From an uncultured Nesterenkonia sp. (GTDB lineage: Bacteria > Actinomycetota > Actinomycetes > Actinomycetales > Micrococcaceae): 64,000 nt of DNA. The notes beneath the pieces were generated by a model. That model saw only the letters and a program-made list of their open reading frames with translations, ran no database searches and was not told the DNA's origin. Where the stretch lies: NCBI GenBank assembly GCA_946222885.1, contig CAMIAK010000002.1, positions 62,001 to 126,000 on the forward strand. The letters run 5' to 3'. The translations under genes and the position numbers were made by a program. Shown here one piece after another: positions 17,177 to 26,593 of this stretch. Within the stretch, counting starts at the first letter, position 1. Each line of letters starts with the position of its first letter.

Positions 17177-20100
17177 ATGTTCTCGAAGATCCTGGTCGCC
17201 AACCGCGGCGAGATCGCGATCCGTGCCCTGCGCGCCGGTGTGGAGCTCGGCGCCCGGACCGTGGCTGTCTATCCCCATGAGGACCGCAACTCCTTCCACC
17301 GGCAGAAAGCCGATGAGGCCTACCGCATCGGGGAGGAAGGACGCCCCGTCCGGGCCTACCTCGACGTGGAGGAGATCATCCGCGTGGCCAAGGACGCCGA
17401 GGTGGACGCGATCTACCCCGGTTATGGCTTCCTCTCCGAGAATCCGCATCTGGCCCGCGCCGCAGAGGAGGCCGGCATCGCCTTCGTCGGACCGCCGGCC
17501 GATGTGCTCGAATCCACCGGTGACAAGATCCGTGCCCTGCGGGCAGCGAAGAAGGCCGGCATCCCGGTCCTGGAGAGCTCCGATCCCTCCGACGACCCCG
17601 AGCAGCTCATCGGCGAGGCCGACCGCATCGGCTTCCCCATCTTCGTCAAGGCGGTCGCCGGAGGAGGCGGCCGCGGGATGCGCCGGGTGGAGCGCCGCGA
17701 AGACCTCCCCGAGGCCCTGCGGGCAGCCATGAACGAGGCTGAGACCGCCTTCGGCAACGCCACTGTGTTCCTCGAGCAGGCCGTGGTGCGTCCGCGGCAC
17801 ATCGAGGTGCAGATCCTCGCCGACGGGGAGGGCAACGTGGTCCACCTCTTCGAGCGAGACTGCTCCCTGCAGCGCCGCCATCAGAAGGTCGTGGAGATCG
17901 CCCCGGCGCCCAACCTGGACGAGGAGGTCCGCCAGGCCCTCTACCGCGACGCCGTCGCCTTCGCGAAGGCCATGGGATACCGCAACGCCGGCACCGTGGA
18001 GTTCCTGCTGGACACCGCGGGGGAGCGCGCCGGGCAGCACGTGTTCATCGAGATGAACCCGCGCATCCAGGTCGAGCACACGGTCACCGAGGAGATCACC
18101 GACGTCGACCTGGTCTCCTCCCAGCTGCGCATCGCCGCCGGCGAGACGCTGGAGGACCTGGGCATCCGCCAGGAGGAGCTGCGCATCCGCGGCTCCGCGA
18201 TGCAGTGCCGCATCACCACTGAGGACCCCGCCAACGACTTCCGGCCCGACGTCGGCACCGTCACCGCCTACCGCTCGGCCGGCGGCTCGGGCATCCGGCT
18301 CGACGGCGGCACGGTCTACGCGGGTGCTGAGATCAGCCCCCACTTCGATTCCATGCTGGTGAAGCTCACCTGCCGCGGACGCGACTACCTGACCGCGGTG
18401 CGCAGGGCCCGCCGCGCACTGGCCGAGTTCCGCATCCGAGGGGTGGCCACCAACATCCCCTTCCTGATGAACGTCCTGGACGAACCCGAGTTCCTGGCCG
18501 GGGACGTGGCCACCGACTTCATCGACCGGCACCCGGAGCTGACCAAGGTCAACCGGTCCCAGGACCGTGGCTCCAAGGCGCTGCAGTACCTGGCCCATGT
18601 CACCGTGAACAAGCCGCATGGCCCCCGCGTGGAGGGCATCGACCCCCGCGACAAGCTGCCCCGATTCCCCGGGGACAAATACGAGGAGCCCGACCGCAGC
18701 CCCTTCGACGGCCCCTCCAAGCACCCCAAGCCGGAGGGCTGGCGACAGGTGCTGCTGACCGAGGGCCCGGAGGGCTTCGCGAAGCGGCTGCGTGAGCAGC
18801 AGGCGCTGGCCGTCACCGACACCACCTTCCGGGACGCCCACCAGTCGCTGCTGGCCACCCGGGTACGCACCCGCGACCTGCTGGCGGCCGCGCCCGCCGT
18901 CGCCCATGTGACCCCGGGGCTGCTCTCGGTGGAGGCCTGGGGAGGGGCGACCTATGACGTCGCCCTGCGCTTCCTCTCCGAGGACCCCTGGGAGCGGCTG
19001 GCCCTGCTGCGTGCGGAGATGCCCAACATCCCCCTCCAGATGCTGCTGCGCGGCCGCAACACCGTCGGTTACACCCCGTATCCGCTGGAGGTCACCGACG
19101 CCTTCGTGGCCGAGGCCGCGGAGACCGGCGTGGACATCTTCCGGATCTTCGACGCCCTCAACGACGTCGGCCAGATCATCCCCGCCATCGAGGCGGTCCG
19201 GAAGACCGGGACCGCCGTGGCGGAGGCCGCGCTGTGCTACACCGGCGACCTCTCGGACCCGGCCGAGGACCTCTACACGCTCGACTACTACCTGGGTCTG
19301 GCCCAGCGCATGGTCGACGCCGGTGCGCATATCCTGGCCATCAAGGACATGGCCGGGCTGCTGCGGCCCGCTGCGGCGAAGGCCCTGGTCACCGCCCTGC
19401 GCGAGCGGTTCGACGTGCCGGTCCACCTGCACACCCACGACACCGCCGGAGGACAGCTGGCGACCCTGCTGGCCGCCGCCGAGGCTGGGGTGGACGCGGT
19501 GGACGTCGCTGCGGCCTCGATGGCCTCGACCACCTCCCAGCCCCCGGCCTCCGCCCTGGTGGCGGCCCTGGAGCACACTGAGCGGGACACCGGGCTCGGC
19601 CTGGACGCCGTCGCCTCCCTGGAGCCGTACTGGGAGGCGGTCCGGGCGATCTACAAGCCCTTCGAGTCCGGGCTGCCCAGCCCCACCGGGCGGGTCTACC
19701 GGCATGAGATCCCTGGGGGGCAGCTTTCCAACCTCCGCCAGCAGGCCATGGCACTGGGCCTGGGGGAGCGCTTCGAAGAGATCGAGGAGATGTACCACGC
19801 CGCAGACACCATGCTCGGGCGCTTGGTGAAGGTCACCCCCTCCTCCAAGGTGGTCGGAGACCTCGCCCTGCAGCTGGTGGGCATGGGGGTGGACCCGGAA
19901 CAGTTCGAGCAGAACCCGCAGGAGTTCGACCTGCCGGATTCGGTCATCCAGTTCCTGGCCGGCCAGCTGGGCGACCCGCCTGGCGGCTGGCCCGAGCCCT
20001 TCCGCAGCCGGGCCCTGGAGGGCAGGACGGTCAAGCCCCTGGACCAGGACCTCTCCTCCGAGGACGCCCGGGCGCTCGCCGAACCCGGCCGGACCCGGCA

Positions 20101-20620
20101 GGCCACCCTGAACCGGCTGCTCTTCCCCGGTCCCACCCGTGACTATGAGGCGGACAAGGACCGCTACGGGGACATCATCGTGCTGCACACCCGGGACTTC
20201 CTCTACGGGATGACCACTGGTTATGAGCATGTGATCTCGCTGGGCACCGGCGTGCGTCTGCTGGTGACTCTGCAGACCGTCTCCGAGCCGGACGAGAAGG
20301 GCATGCGCACGGTGATGTGCACCCTCAACGGTCAGCAGCGGCAGGTCACGGTCCGCGATGAGAGCGTGGAGGCGGCCGTGCGGTCCGCGGAGAAGGCCGA
20401 CCCCTCCCAGCAGGGACATGTCGCCGCCCCCTTCGCCGGTGCGGTCACGCTGACCGTCCAGCAGGGTGAGACGGTGGAGGCCGGCCAGAACATCGCCACC
20501 ATCGAAGCGATGAAGATGGAGGCCGGCATCACCACCCCGGTGGCCGGGACGGTCAGTCGCACCGTCATCGAGGGAGTCCAGCAGGTCGACGGCGGAGACC
20601 TCCTGGTGGTGATCGAATAG
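17177..20620 (+). CDS. pyc: Pyruvate carboxylase
   Basis: Biotin enzyme that carboxylates pyruvate to oxaloacetate, replenishing the TCA cycle. The full length of 1147 aa has all domains in order. Biotin carboxylase spans residues 1-450 (MFSKILVANRGEIAIRALR, the Gly-rich GGGGRGMRRV loop, EMNPRIQVEHTVTEEIT). Carboxyltransferase spans about 540-810 (DTTFRDAHQSLLATRVRTRD, Zn-binding HLHTHDTAGG, ILAIKDMAGLL with the carboxylated Lys). The tetramerisation domain and BCCP follow, with biotinyl Lys1113 in EAMKMEAG. GAGAGGAA precedes the ATG. It is a monocistron. With mqo at the window start it completes an anaplerotic theme, although the genes are far apart. Confidence 0.98.
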   Translation: MFSKILVANRGEIAIRALRAGVELGARTVAVYPHEDRNSFHRQKADEAYRIGEEGRPVRAYLDVEEIIRVAKDAEVDAIYPGYGFLSENPHLARAAEEAGIAFVGPPADVLESTGDKIRALRAAKKAGIPVLESSDPSDDPEQLIGEADRIGFPIFVKAVAGGGGRGMRRVERREDLPEALRAAMNEAETAFGNATVFLEQAVVRPRHIEVQILADGEGNVVHLFERDCSLQRRHQKVVEIAPAPNLDEEVRQALYRDAVAFAKAMGYRNAGTVEFLLDTAGERAGQHVFIEMNPRIQVEHTVTEEITDVDLVSSQLRIAAGETLEDLGIRQEELRIRGSAMQCRITTEDPANDFRPDVGTVTAYRSAGGSGIRLDGGTVYAGAEISPHFDSMLVKLTCRGRDYLTAVRRARRALAEFRIRGVATNIPFLMNVLDEPEFLAGDVATDFIDRHPELTKVNRSQDRGSKALQYLAHVTVNKPHGPRVEGIDPRDKLPRFPGDKYEEPDRSPFDGPSKHPKPEGWRQVLLTEGPEGFAKRLREQQALAVTDTTFRDAHQSLLATRVRTRDLLAAAPAVAHVTPGLLSVEAWGGATYDVALRFLSEDPWERLALLRAEMPNIPLQMLLRGRNTVGYTPYPLEVTDAFVAEAAETGVDIFRIFDALNDVGQIIPAIEAVRKTGTAVAEAALCYTGDLSDPAEDLYTLDYYLGLAQRMVDAGAHILAIKDMAGLLRPAAAKALVTALRERFDVPVHLHTHDTAGGQLATLLAAAEAGVDAVDVAAASMASTTSQPPASALVAALEHTERDTGLGLDAVASLEPYWEAVRAIYKPFESGLPSPTGRVYRHEIPGGQLSNLRQQAMALGLGERFEEIEEMYHAADTMLGRLVKVTPSSKVVGDLALQLVGMGVDPEQFEQNPQEFDLPDSVIQFLAGQLGDPPGGWPEPFRSRALEGRTVKPLDQDLSSEDARALAEPGRTRQATLNRLLFPGPTRDYEADKDRYGDIIVLHTRDFLYGMTTGYEHVISLGTGVRLLVTLQTVSEPDEKGMRTVMCTLNGQQRQVTVRDESVEAAVRSAEKADPSQQGHVAAPFAGAVTLTVQQGETVEAGQNIATIEAMKMEAGITTPVAGTVSRTVIEGVQQVDGGDLLVVIE

Positions 20621-20665
20621 GGCCTGTGGTGCCCGGACGAGGTCTGCGGTGATTGAATGGGGACC

Positions 20666-22159
20666 ATGTCCACACCAGTCACCGCAGACCTCGGCATCAT
20701 CGGCTCCGGATCGGGCAACTCGCTGATCACTCCCTTCTGGGAGGACAAGCGCGTCGTCCTGGCGGATAAGGGAGCGGGGGTGACCGGAGCCTTCGGCGGC
20801 ACCTGCCTCAACGTCGGCTGCATCCCCACCAAGATGTTCGTCCGGCCCTCCGCCCTGGCCCACGGGCCGGAGGAGGGAGCCAAGGTGGACGTGGACCTCC
20901 AGCTCAACGGGGTCAGCTGGCCCGCCATGCGGGACAGGATCTTCTCCCGGGTGGACGCCGTCTCGGAGGGCGGGAGGAACTACCGGGACGTCGAGCTGGA
21001 CAACGTCGAGCTCATCTCCGAGACGGTGACCCTGGCGCCCGACCTGCTCAGCCGGCAGCGGGAGTCGGGACGCTTCTCCTTCACCGCGCAGAGCGGAGCC
21101 CGGGCGCAGACCGATCAGCTGGTCATCGCTGCGGGCTCGCGGCCGGTGAAGCCCCAGGTGCCCGGCATCGACCTGCCGCAGGTGCACACCTCGGACTCCA
21201 TCATGCGGATCGAGGACCTGCCGCAGCGGATCCTCATCCTGGGCGGGGGCTACATCGCCTGCGAGTTCGCCGGCATCTTCTCCGGGCTGGGGGCCGAGGT
21301 CATCCAGGCCAACCGCAGCGTGGGGCTGATGAACGTCCTGGACGAGGACATCCGCACCGCCTACTCCGCGGAGGCGGAGAAGAACTGGAGGGTGCTCTAC
21401 CAGCGGACCCTCGGCGCCGTCGTCGAGCGACAGGACGGGGGAGTGGGCGACCACCCCGGGGTGACCGCCCAGCTGGTCACCTCCGACGGGCGGACTGAGG
21501 ACTACGACGTCGACCTGGTGCTGGTGGCGATCGGGCGCCGGCCCAACAGCGATCTGGTCGGGGCCGCGGCGGCCGGCCTGGACCTGCACCCCGACGGGCG
21601 CATAGCCGTGGACGCCTACCAGCGCGTGCTCGCCCAGGGGGAGGCGGTGGAGGGTCTCTACGCGCTGGGGGACATCTCCTCGCCCGCCCAGCTGAAGCAT
21701 GTGGCCAACCATGAGGCGCGGGTGGTCGCCCACAACCTGGAGAATCCGCAGCGGCTTCGAGCTGCCCGGCATGAGGCCGTCCCTTCCGCGATCTTCTCCT
21801 ACCCGGAGATGGCCCAGGTGGGGCTCACCGAGGCGCAGGCCGCCGAGCGGATCGGCGCCGAGCACGTCACCTCCAAGGTCCAGCGCTACGGGGACACCGC
21901 GTACGGCTGGGCCATGGAGGACACCTACGGGATCTTCAAGATCATCGCCGACCGCCGCAGCGGACAGATCCTGGGTGCCCACGCCATGGGATACCAGTCC
22001 TCCAACCTGATCCAGCCGGTGGTCCAGGCCATGAGCTTCGGCCAGGACGCCCACACCGTGGCACGCGGACAGTTCTGGATTCACCCGGCGCTGATGGAGG
22101 TCGTGGAGAACGCCCTGCTGGGCCTCGACGTGCCCGTGCCGGAGGGCGCCCCGCTCTGA
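20666..22159 (+). CDS. mtr: Mycothione reductase
   Basis: Flavin disulfide reductase, 497 aa, that regenerates mycothiol from its disulfide with NADPH. FAD-binding motif ADLGIIGSGSGNSL; redox disulfide Cys47/Cys52 in GGTCLNVGCIPTKM; NAD(P)-binding ILILGGGYIACEFAGIFSGLG; FAD motif GLYALGDISSP. The C-terminal active-site HPALMEVVENALLGL provides the His-Glu pair to the partner subunit. An in-frame ATG nine bases upstream (20657) is possible, but 20666 gives the usual start and places GGGGA ahead of it. The mycothiol-linked DsbA-like gene follows after 80 bases, which supports a mycothiol redox pair. Glutathione or trypanothione reductase is excluded by the GSGSGNS-type N-terminus. Confidence 0.94.
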   Translation: MSTPVTADLGIIGSGSGNSLITPFWEDKRVVLADKGAGVTGAFGGTCLNVGCIPTKMFVRPSALAHGPEEGAKVDVDLQLNGVSWPAMRDRIFSRVDAVSEGGRNYRDVELDNVELISETVTLAPDLLSRQRESGRFSFTAQSGARAQTDQLVIAAGSRPVKPQVPGIDLPQVHTSDSIMRIEDLPQRILILGGGYIACEFAGIFSGLGAEVIQANRSVGLMNVLDEDIRTAYSAEAEKNWRVLYQRTLGAVVERQDGGVGDHPGVTAQLVTSDGRTEDYDVDLVLVAIGRRPNSDLVGAAAAGLDLHPDGRIAVDAYQRVLAQGEAVEGLYALGDISSPAQLKHVANHEARVVAHNLENPQRLRAARHEAVPSAIFSYPEMAQVGLTEAQAAERIGAEHVTSKVQRYGDTAYGWAMEDTYGIFKIIADRRSGQILGAHAMGYQSSNLIQPVVQAMSFGQDAHTVARGQFWIHPALMEVVENALLGLDVPVPEGAPL

Positions 22160-22239
22160 ACCGCCCCGGCGGCGGAATGCCGGCGGGCCTCCGGGGGTTG
22201 GCACCGGATGGAACCGATTCCTCTGAAAGGAGCCTGAAG

Positions 22240-22842
22240 ATGGCTGAGCGCGTAGATTTCTGGTTCGACCCCCTGTGCCCCTTCGCCTGGGTCACCTCCC
22301 GCTGGATGCTGGAGGTGGAGAAGGTCCGTGACGTCGAGGTGCACTGGAACGTGATGAGCCTGGGCGTCCTGAACGAGGACAGGAACCCCTCTCCGGAGGA
22401 GGACCCGGAGCAGCGCTCGCGGTGGATCCCCTCCCGCGCGGCCACCGCCGTGGAGCTGAAGTACGGCAAGGAGAAGGTCGGGGAGTTCTACACCGCCGTG
22501 GGCACCGAGATCCACAACAGCGGCAACAAGGAGTTCGAGTCCGCCACGCTCAACGCCCTGCGTCAGCTCGGCCTGGACGAGGAGCTGATCCTCCAGGCCA
22601 AGTCGGACGCCAACGACGCCGAGATGCGCGCCTCCCACGAGAAGGGCATCTCCCTGGTCGGCCAGGACGTGGGGACCCCCGTGGTCGCCTTCCGCGGCAC
22701 CGCCTTCTTCGGCCCGGTGATCACCCGGATCCCCACCGGTGAGGAGGCGGGCCAGATCTTCGACGGCGCCGTCGCCCTGGCCGGCTACCCCTATTTCTTC
22801 GAGCTCAAGCGTTCCCGCACAGAATTCCCCCAGTTCGGGTGA
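22240..22842 (+). CDS. DsbA-family, mycothiol-dependent nitroreductase-like protein (Rv2466c type)
   Basis: Thioredoxin-fold protein of 200 aa closely resembling Rv2466c, the mycothiol-dependent nitroreductase/oxidoreductase. Shared segments are VDFWFDPLCPFAWVTSRWMLEVEKVRDVEVHWNVMSLGVLNE, NSGNKEFES, VGQDVGTPVVAF, AFFGPVITRIPTGEEAG and ELKRSRTE. The active site is CPFA with Cys13 only, whereas Rv2466c has CPWC. A monothiol mechanism with mycothiol as resolving partner is therefore inferred. The ATG at 22240 follows GAAAGGAG. It lies directly after mycothione reductase on the same strand and could be co-transcribed. Confidence 0.92.
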   Translation: MAERVDFWFDPLCPFAWVTSRWMLEVEKVRDVEVHWNVMSLGVLNEDRNPSPEEDPEQRSRWIPSRAATAVELKYGKEKVGEFYTAVGTEIHNSGNKEFESATLNALRQLGLDEELILQAKSDANDAEMRASHEKGISLVGQDVGTPVVAFRGTAFFGPVITRIPTGEEAGQIFDGAVALAGYPYFFELKRSRTEFPQFG

Positions 22843-22855
22843 TCCTGCGCGGGGC

Positions 22856-22916
22856 GTGAACAATGTGGGTCGTCATATGCCTGGAAACGGGGTGTTTGGC
22901 GACCCACATTGTTCAC
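22856..22916. repeat. 17-bp perfect inverted repeat in a convergent intergenic region
   Basis: GTGAACAATGTGGGTCG (22856-22872) and its exact reverse complement (22900-22916) flank a 27-base loop. The sequence is less GC-rich than the surroundings, and the inner flanks are a degenerate continuation of the palindrome. It lies between the convergent nitroreductase and SDR genes. It could be a bidirectional terminator or a member of a dispersed extragenic palindrome family. Confidence 0.75.
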
Positions 22917-22961
22917 AGCAGAGCAGTTCGGGCCTCGGCGGCCGCTCGCCGACGGCGGTGA

Positions 22962-23726
22962 TCAGCCCTTGCGGATCACCTTGTGCTGCGCCGCCTGTGC
23001 CACGGGCCGCACGACGATCTGGTCCAGGTTGATGTGATGGGGCAGGCTCACGGCGTGGGCGATCACCTCCGCGACGTCCTCCGCGGTCAGGGGCTTCTCC
23101 ACCCCGGCGTAGACGGCCTCCGCCGCGGCGGCGTCCCCGCGCAGCCGCTTGGCGGAGAACTCCTCCGTGTGCACCATCCCGGGGGCGACCTCGATGACGC
23201 GGATGTTGTTCTCGGCCTCCTCCAGGCGCAGCGCCCCGGTCATGCCGTGCTCGCCGAACTTGGCGGCGTTGTAGCCGGCCCCGCCCTCATAGGCGACGAT
23301 GCCGGCGGTGGAGGTCAGGTTCAGGATGGTGCCCTCGCCGTGCTCCCGCAGCATGGGCAGGAAGGCCTTGATCATGTTCAGCGTGCCCAGCACGTTGACC
23401 TCGTACATCCACCGCCAGTCCTCCAGGCGGCCCTGGCCGACGGGGTCCACGCCGAGTGCGCCGCCGGCATTGTTGATCAGGGTGTCGATCCCGCCGGCCT
23501 CGGCGACCTGCTCGAGGGCCCGGCCGACGGCGTCGGGGTCCGTGATGTCGCAGACCAGCGGGATGATCCCCTCCTGCTCGGCGAGGTGCTCGAGCTTCTC
23601 AGCCCGCCGGGCCAGTGCGAAGACCTGCCAGCCGTCGGTGCTGAGCCGGTGAGCGGTGGCCGCACCGATGCCGGAGGAGGCGCCGGTGACGAGGGCGGAG
23701 CGGGGGGTGGTCTGGCTGGTGATCAT
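22962..23726 (-). CDS. SDR-family NAD(P)-dependent oxidoreductase
   Basis: Classical short-chain dehydrogenase, 254 aa. The cofactor-binding motif is TGASSGIGAATAHRL, then FALARRAEKL (the Arg suggests NADP(H)). NNAGGALG follows, and the catalytic set is Ser in TSTAGIV and Tyr/Lys in GYNAAKFGE. It is closest in style to YdfG-type 3-hydroxy acid or serine dehydrogenases (NVLGTLNMIKAFLPML, APGMVHTEEFS), but the substrate is not determined. It is a single gene, convergent with the nitroreductase and divergent from valS. Confidence 0.92.
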   Translation of the reverse strand: MITSQTTPRSALVTGASSGIGAATAHRLSTDGWQVFALARRAEKLEHLAEQEGIIPLVCDITDPDAVGRALEQVAEAGGIDTLINNAGGALGVDPVGQGRLEDWRWMYEVNVLGTLNMIKAFLPMLREHGEGTILNLTSTAGIVAYEGGAGYNAAKFGEHGMTGALRLEEAENNIRVIEVAPGMVHTEEFSAKRLRGDAAAAEAVYAGVEKPLTAEDVAEVIAHAVSLPHHINLDQIVVRPVAQAAQHKVIRKG

Positions 23727-23857
23727 GCCTCCAACCCTAGTGTCCGGTGCTCCTGGTCACCACAGCCGACCGCAATATGAGACGCCGGAGCGGTCCGCCG
23801 CACGCCCTGTGCGGGCCGCGCCAGCGGGGAACACCTCAGCATGGAACAATGGGCGGC

Positions 23858-26506
23858 ATGGCTGAAGAGATCGCGGGCACAGACACGCCCATCAAGACCC
23901 CTGACGTTCCGGAGAAGCCGGCCCTCGAAGGTCTGGAGGACAAGCTCAACGCCGCATGGCGCCAGGAGCAGGTCTACCGCTTCGACGAGGACACCGAGCG
24001 CTCCCAGGTCTACTCGATCGACACCCCGCCGCCCACGGCCTCCGGTTCGCTGCATGTGGGGCATATGTTCTCCTACACGCAGACCGACGTGATGGCCCGC
24101 TACAAGCGCATGTGCGGCTACAACGTCTTCTACCCGCTGGGCTGGGATGACAACGGCCTGCCCACCGAGCGCCGCGTGCAGAACTACTACGGCGTGCGCT
24201 GCGACCCCTCCAAGCCATACATCCCGGACTACACCCCGCCGGAGAAGCCGGCGAAGAACCAGCGCGACTGGGACGTCATCTCCCGGCAGAACTTCATCGA
24301 GCTCTGCGAGGAGCTCACCGTGCAGGACGAGAAGGTCTTCGAGGACCTCTTCACCCGCCTGGGCCTGTCCGTGGACTGGCGGCAGACCTACCGCACCATC
24401 GACGACGACTCCCGCGCGGCCTCCCAGAAGGCCTTCCTGCGCGATGTCACCAGCGGCAACGCTTACACCGCACAGGCCCCGACCCTCTGGGACGTCACCT
24501 TCCGCACCGCAGTGGCCCAGGCCGAGCTGGAGGCCAAGGAGCGCCCGGGCGCCTACCACCGCTACCCGTTCACCACGCAGACCGGGGAGCAGGTCTTCAT
24601 CGAGACCACCCGCCCGGAGCTGCTGCCCTCCTGCGTGGCGCTGGTCGCCCACCCCGACGACGAGCGGTACAGGCCGCTGTTCGGCACCACGGTGACCTCC
24701 CCGCTGTTCGGCGTCGAGGTGGAGGTCAAGGCGCACCAGCTGGCGGACCCGGAGAAGGGCTCCGGCATCGCGATGATCTGCACCTTCGGCGATATGACCG
24801 ACGTGACCTGGTGGCGTGAGCTGCAGCTGCCGACCCGCGCGCTGATCGGCCGCGACGGCCGCTTCTCCTGGGAGGTCCCGGAGTGGATCACCTCTGAGGA
24901 GGGCCGGGCGAACTACGAGCAGCTCGCCGGCAAGACCGTGCACTCCGCCAAGGAGGCTGTGGTGGAGCTGCTGAAGCAGAACGACCTCCTCGACGGCGAG
25001 CCCAAGCAGATCACCCACGCGGTCCACTTCTATGAGAAGGGCGACAAGCCCCTGGAGGTCGTCACCTCCCGGCAGTGGTACATCCGCAACGGCGGCCGCG
25101 ACGCCGAGCGCCGCGACCAGATGATCAGCCGCGGCCGGGAGATCGACTGGCACCCGGCGTTCATGCGCTCCCGCTACGAGAACTGGGTGGAGGGCCTCAA
25201 CGGCGACTGGCTGGTCTCCCGCCAGCGCTTCTTCGGCGTGCCGATCCCGGTCTGGTACCCGCTGGACGACGCCGGCGAGCCCGACTACGACAACCCCATC
25301 CTGCCGGCCGAGGAGCAGCTGCCGGTGGACCCGGCCTCTCAGGCCCCGCAGGGGTACGAGGAGTCCCAGCGCGACGTGGCCGGCGGCTTCACCGGGGAGG
25401 CCGACGTCCTGGACACCTGGGCGACCTCGGCGATCACCCCGCATATCGCCGGCCGCTGGGAGCGGGACGAGGCCTTCTTCCAGAAGGTCTTCCCCTATGA
25501 CCTGCGCCCGCAGGGCCACGACATCATCCGGACCTGGCTCTTCGCCTCCGTGGTGCGGGCCAACAGCCTCAACGGCTCCGTGCCGTGGACCAACACCGCG
25601 ATCTCCGGCTGGATCCTGGACCCGGACCGCAAGAAGATGTCCAAGTCCAAGGGCAATGTGGTGGTCCCCGACGACGTGCTGGACCAGTTCGGCACCGACG
25701 CCGTGCGGTATTGGGCGGCCTCGGCCAAGCTGGGCGCGGACACCGCCTACGAGGTCGCGCAGATGAAGATCGGCCGCCGTCTGGCCATCAAGCTGCTCAA
25801 CGCCTCCAAGTTCGCCTTCGGCATGGGTGTGACCGAGGAGCACATCCTGGGTGCCGGGGGAAGCGGCGGCGCCTCCGCCGAGGCGCTCACCGAGCCGCTG
25901 GACCGTGCCCTGCTGGCCCGGCTGCGCGAGGTCGTCGAACAGGCCACCGGCCACTTCGAGAACTATGACTACGCCCGCGCCCTGCAGCTGGTGGAGTCCT
26001 TCTTCTGGTCCTTCACCGACGACTACGTGGAGCTGGTCAAGGACCGTGCCTACGGCTCCCGCGGGGAGGAGGCCCAGGCCTCGGTCCGCGTGGCCCTGGC
26101 GACCACCCTGGACACGGTGCTGCGGCTCTTCGCCCCGATCCTGCCCTTCGCCACCGATGAGATCTGGCGCTGGTGGCGCTCCGGCTCCGTGCACGCGGCC
26201 TCCTGGCCTTCGGCCCAGGCGCTGGAGCAGGTCAGCGGCGGCGTCGCGATCCTCGACTCCGTGGGGGAGGCGCTGGCGGGCCTGCGTCGGGCGAAGTCTG
26301 AGGCCAAGGCGAAGCAGCGCACCGAGATCATCTCCGCCCGGGTCACCGGGCCGAAGGAGCAGCTGGGCCACATCGAGTCCGCGCTGGGCGACCTGCAGGC
26401 GGCGACCCGGGCCCGCGCCCTGGAGATCGTCTCCGAATGGGAGACGGCCAAGGAGATCGGTATCTCCGACGTGGTCATCGCTCAGGAGGAGCAGCCCGCA
26501 GGCTGA
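23858..26506 (+). CDS. valS: Valine--tRNA ligase
   Basis: Class Ia aminoacyl-tRNA synthetase, 882 aa, charging tRNA-Val. The HIGH motif is HVGH at residues 66-69 (PTASGSLHVGHMFSYTQ), and the KMSKS loop is DRKKMSKSKGN. The CP1 editing domain lies between them (FIETTRPELLPSCVALVAHPDD, TDVTWWREL). The anticodon-binding domain begins near YARALQLVESFFWSFTDDYVELVKDR. The C-terminal coiled coil is short. The ATG at 23858 is the only start that gives the family N-terminus; no good ribosome binding site is seen, and AACAAT sits seven bases upstream, so a leaderless start is possible. It is followed by a hairpin shared with mgtC. Confidence 0.97.
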   Translation: MAEEIAGTDTPIKTPDVPEKPALEGLEDKLNAAWRQEQVYRFDEDTERSQVYSIDTPPPTASGSLHVGHMFSYTQTDVMARYKRMCGYNVFYPLGWDDNGLPTERRVQNYYGVRCDPSKPYIPDYTPPEKPAKNQRDWDVISRQNFIELCEELTVQDEKVFEDLFTRLGLSVDWRQTYRTIDDDSRAASQKAFLRDVTSGNAYTAQAPTLWDVTFRTAVAQAELEAKERPGAYHRYPFTTQTGEQVFIETTRPELLPSCVALVAHPDDERYRPLFGTTVTSPLFGVEVEVKAHQLADPEKGSGIAMICTFGDMTDVTWWRELQLPTRALIGRDGRFSWEVPEWITSEEGRANYEQLAGKTVHSAKEAVVELLKQNDLLDGEPKQITHAVHFYEKGDKPLEVVTSRQWYIRNGGRDAERRDQMISRGREIDWHPAFMRSRYENWVEGLNGDWLVSRQRFFGVPIPVWYPLDDAGEPDYDNPILPAEEQLPVDPASQAPQGYEESQRDVAGGFTGEADVLDTWATSAITPHIAGRWERDEAFFQKVFPYDLRPQGHDIIRTWLFASVVRANSLNGSVPWTNTAISGWILDPDRKKMSKSKGNVVVPDDVLDQFGTDAVRYWAASAKLGADTAYEVAQMKIGRRLAIKLLNASKFAFGMGVTEEHILGAGGSGGASAEALTEPLDRALLARLREVVEQATGHFENYDYARALQLVESFFWSFTDDYVELVKDRAYGSRGEEAQASVRVALATTLDTVLRLFAPILPFATDEIWRWWRSGSVHAASWPSAQALEQVSGGVAILDSVGEALAGLRRAKSEAKAKQRTEIISARVTGPKEQLGHIESALGDLQAATRARALEIVSEWETAKEIGISDVVIAQEEQPAG

Positions 26507-26519
26507 TCTGCCGTGCCCC

Positions 26520-26566
26520 GACGACGGCGGCCGCTCCCTGAGAGCAGGGGAGGGGTCGCCGTCGTC
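26520..26566. terminator. Bidirectional terminator between valS and mgtC
   Basis: GACGACGGCG (26520-26529) pairs with CGCCGTCGTC (26557-26566), and a smaller CCCT/AGGG hairpin lies inside. It sits between convergent stop codons. Confidence 0.65.
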
Positions 26567-26593
26567 TCCGGGACGCGGGCGGAGGCCAGGCGC

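Noticed and set aside
17066..22204. A minus-strand reading frame open for about 1,700 codons across pyc and mtr
   Set aside because: It mirrors the codon periodicity of two well-supported plus-strand genes in high-GC DNA, has no recognisable domain, and is rich in Gly, Leu, Val, His and Asp as expected for an antisense shadow.
22856..22916. Insertion-sequence end or CRISPR repeat
   Set aside because: Only one inverted pair is present, with no transposase, no target duplication and no spacer-repeat series.
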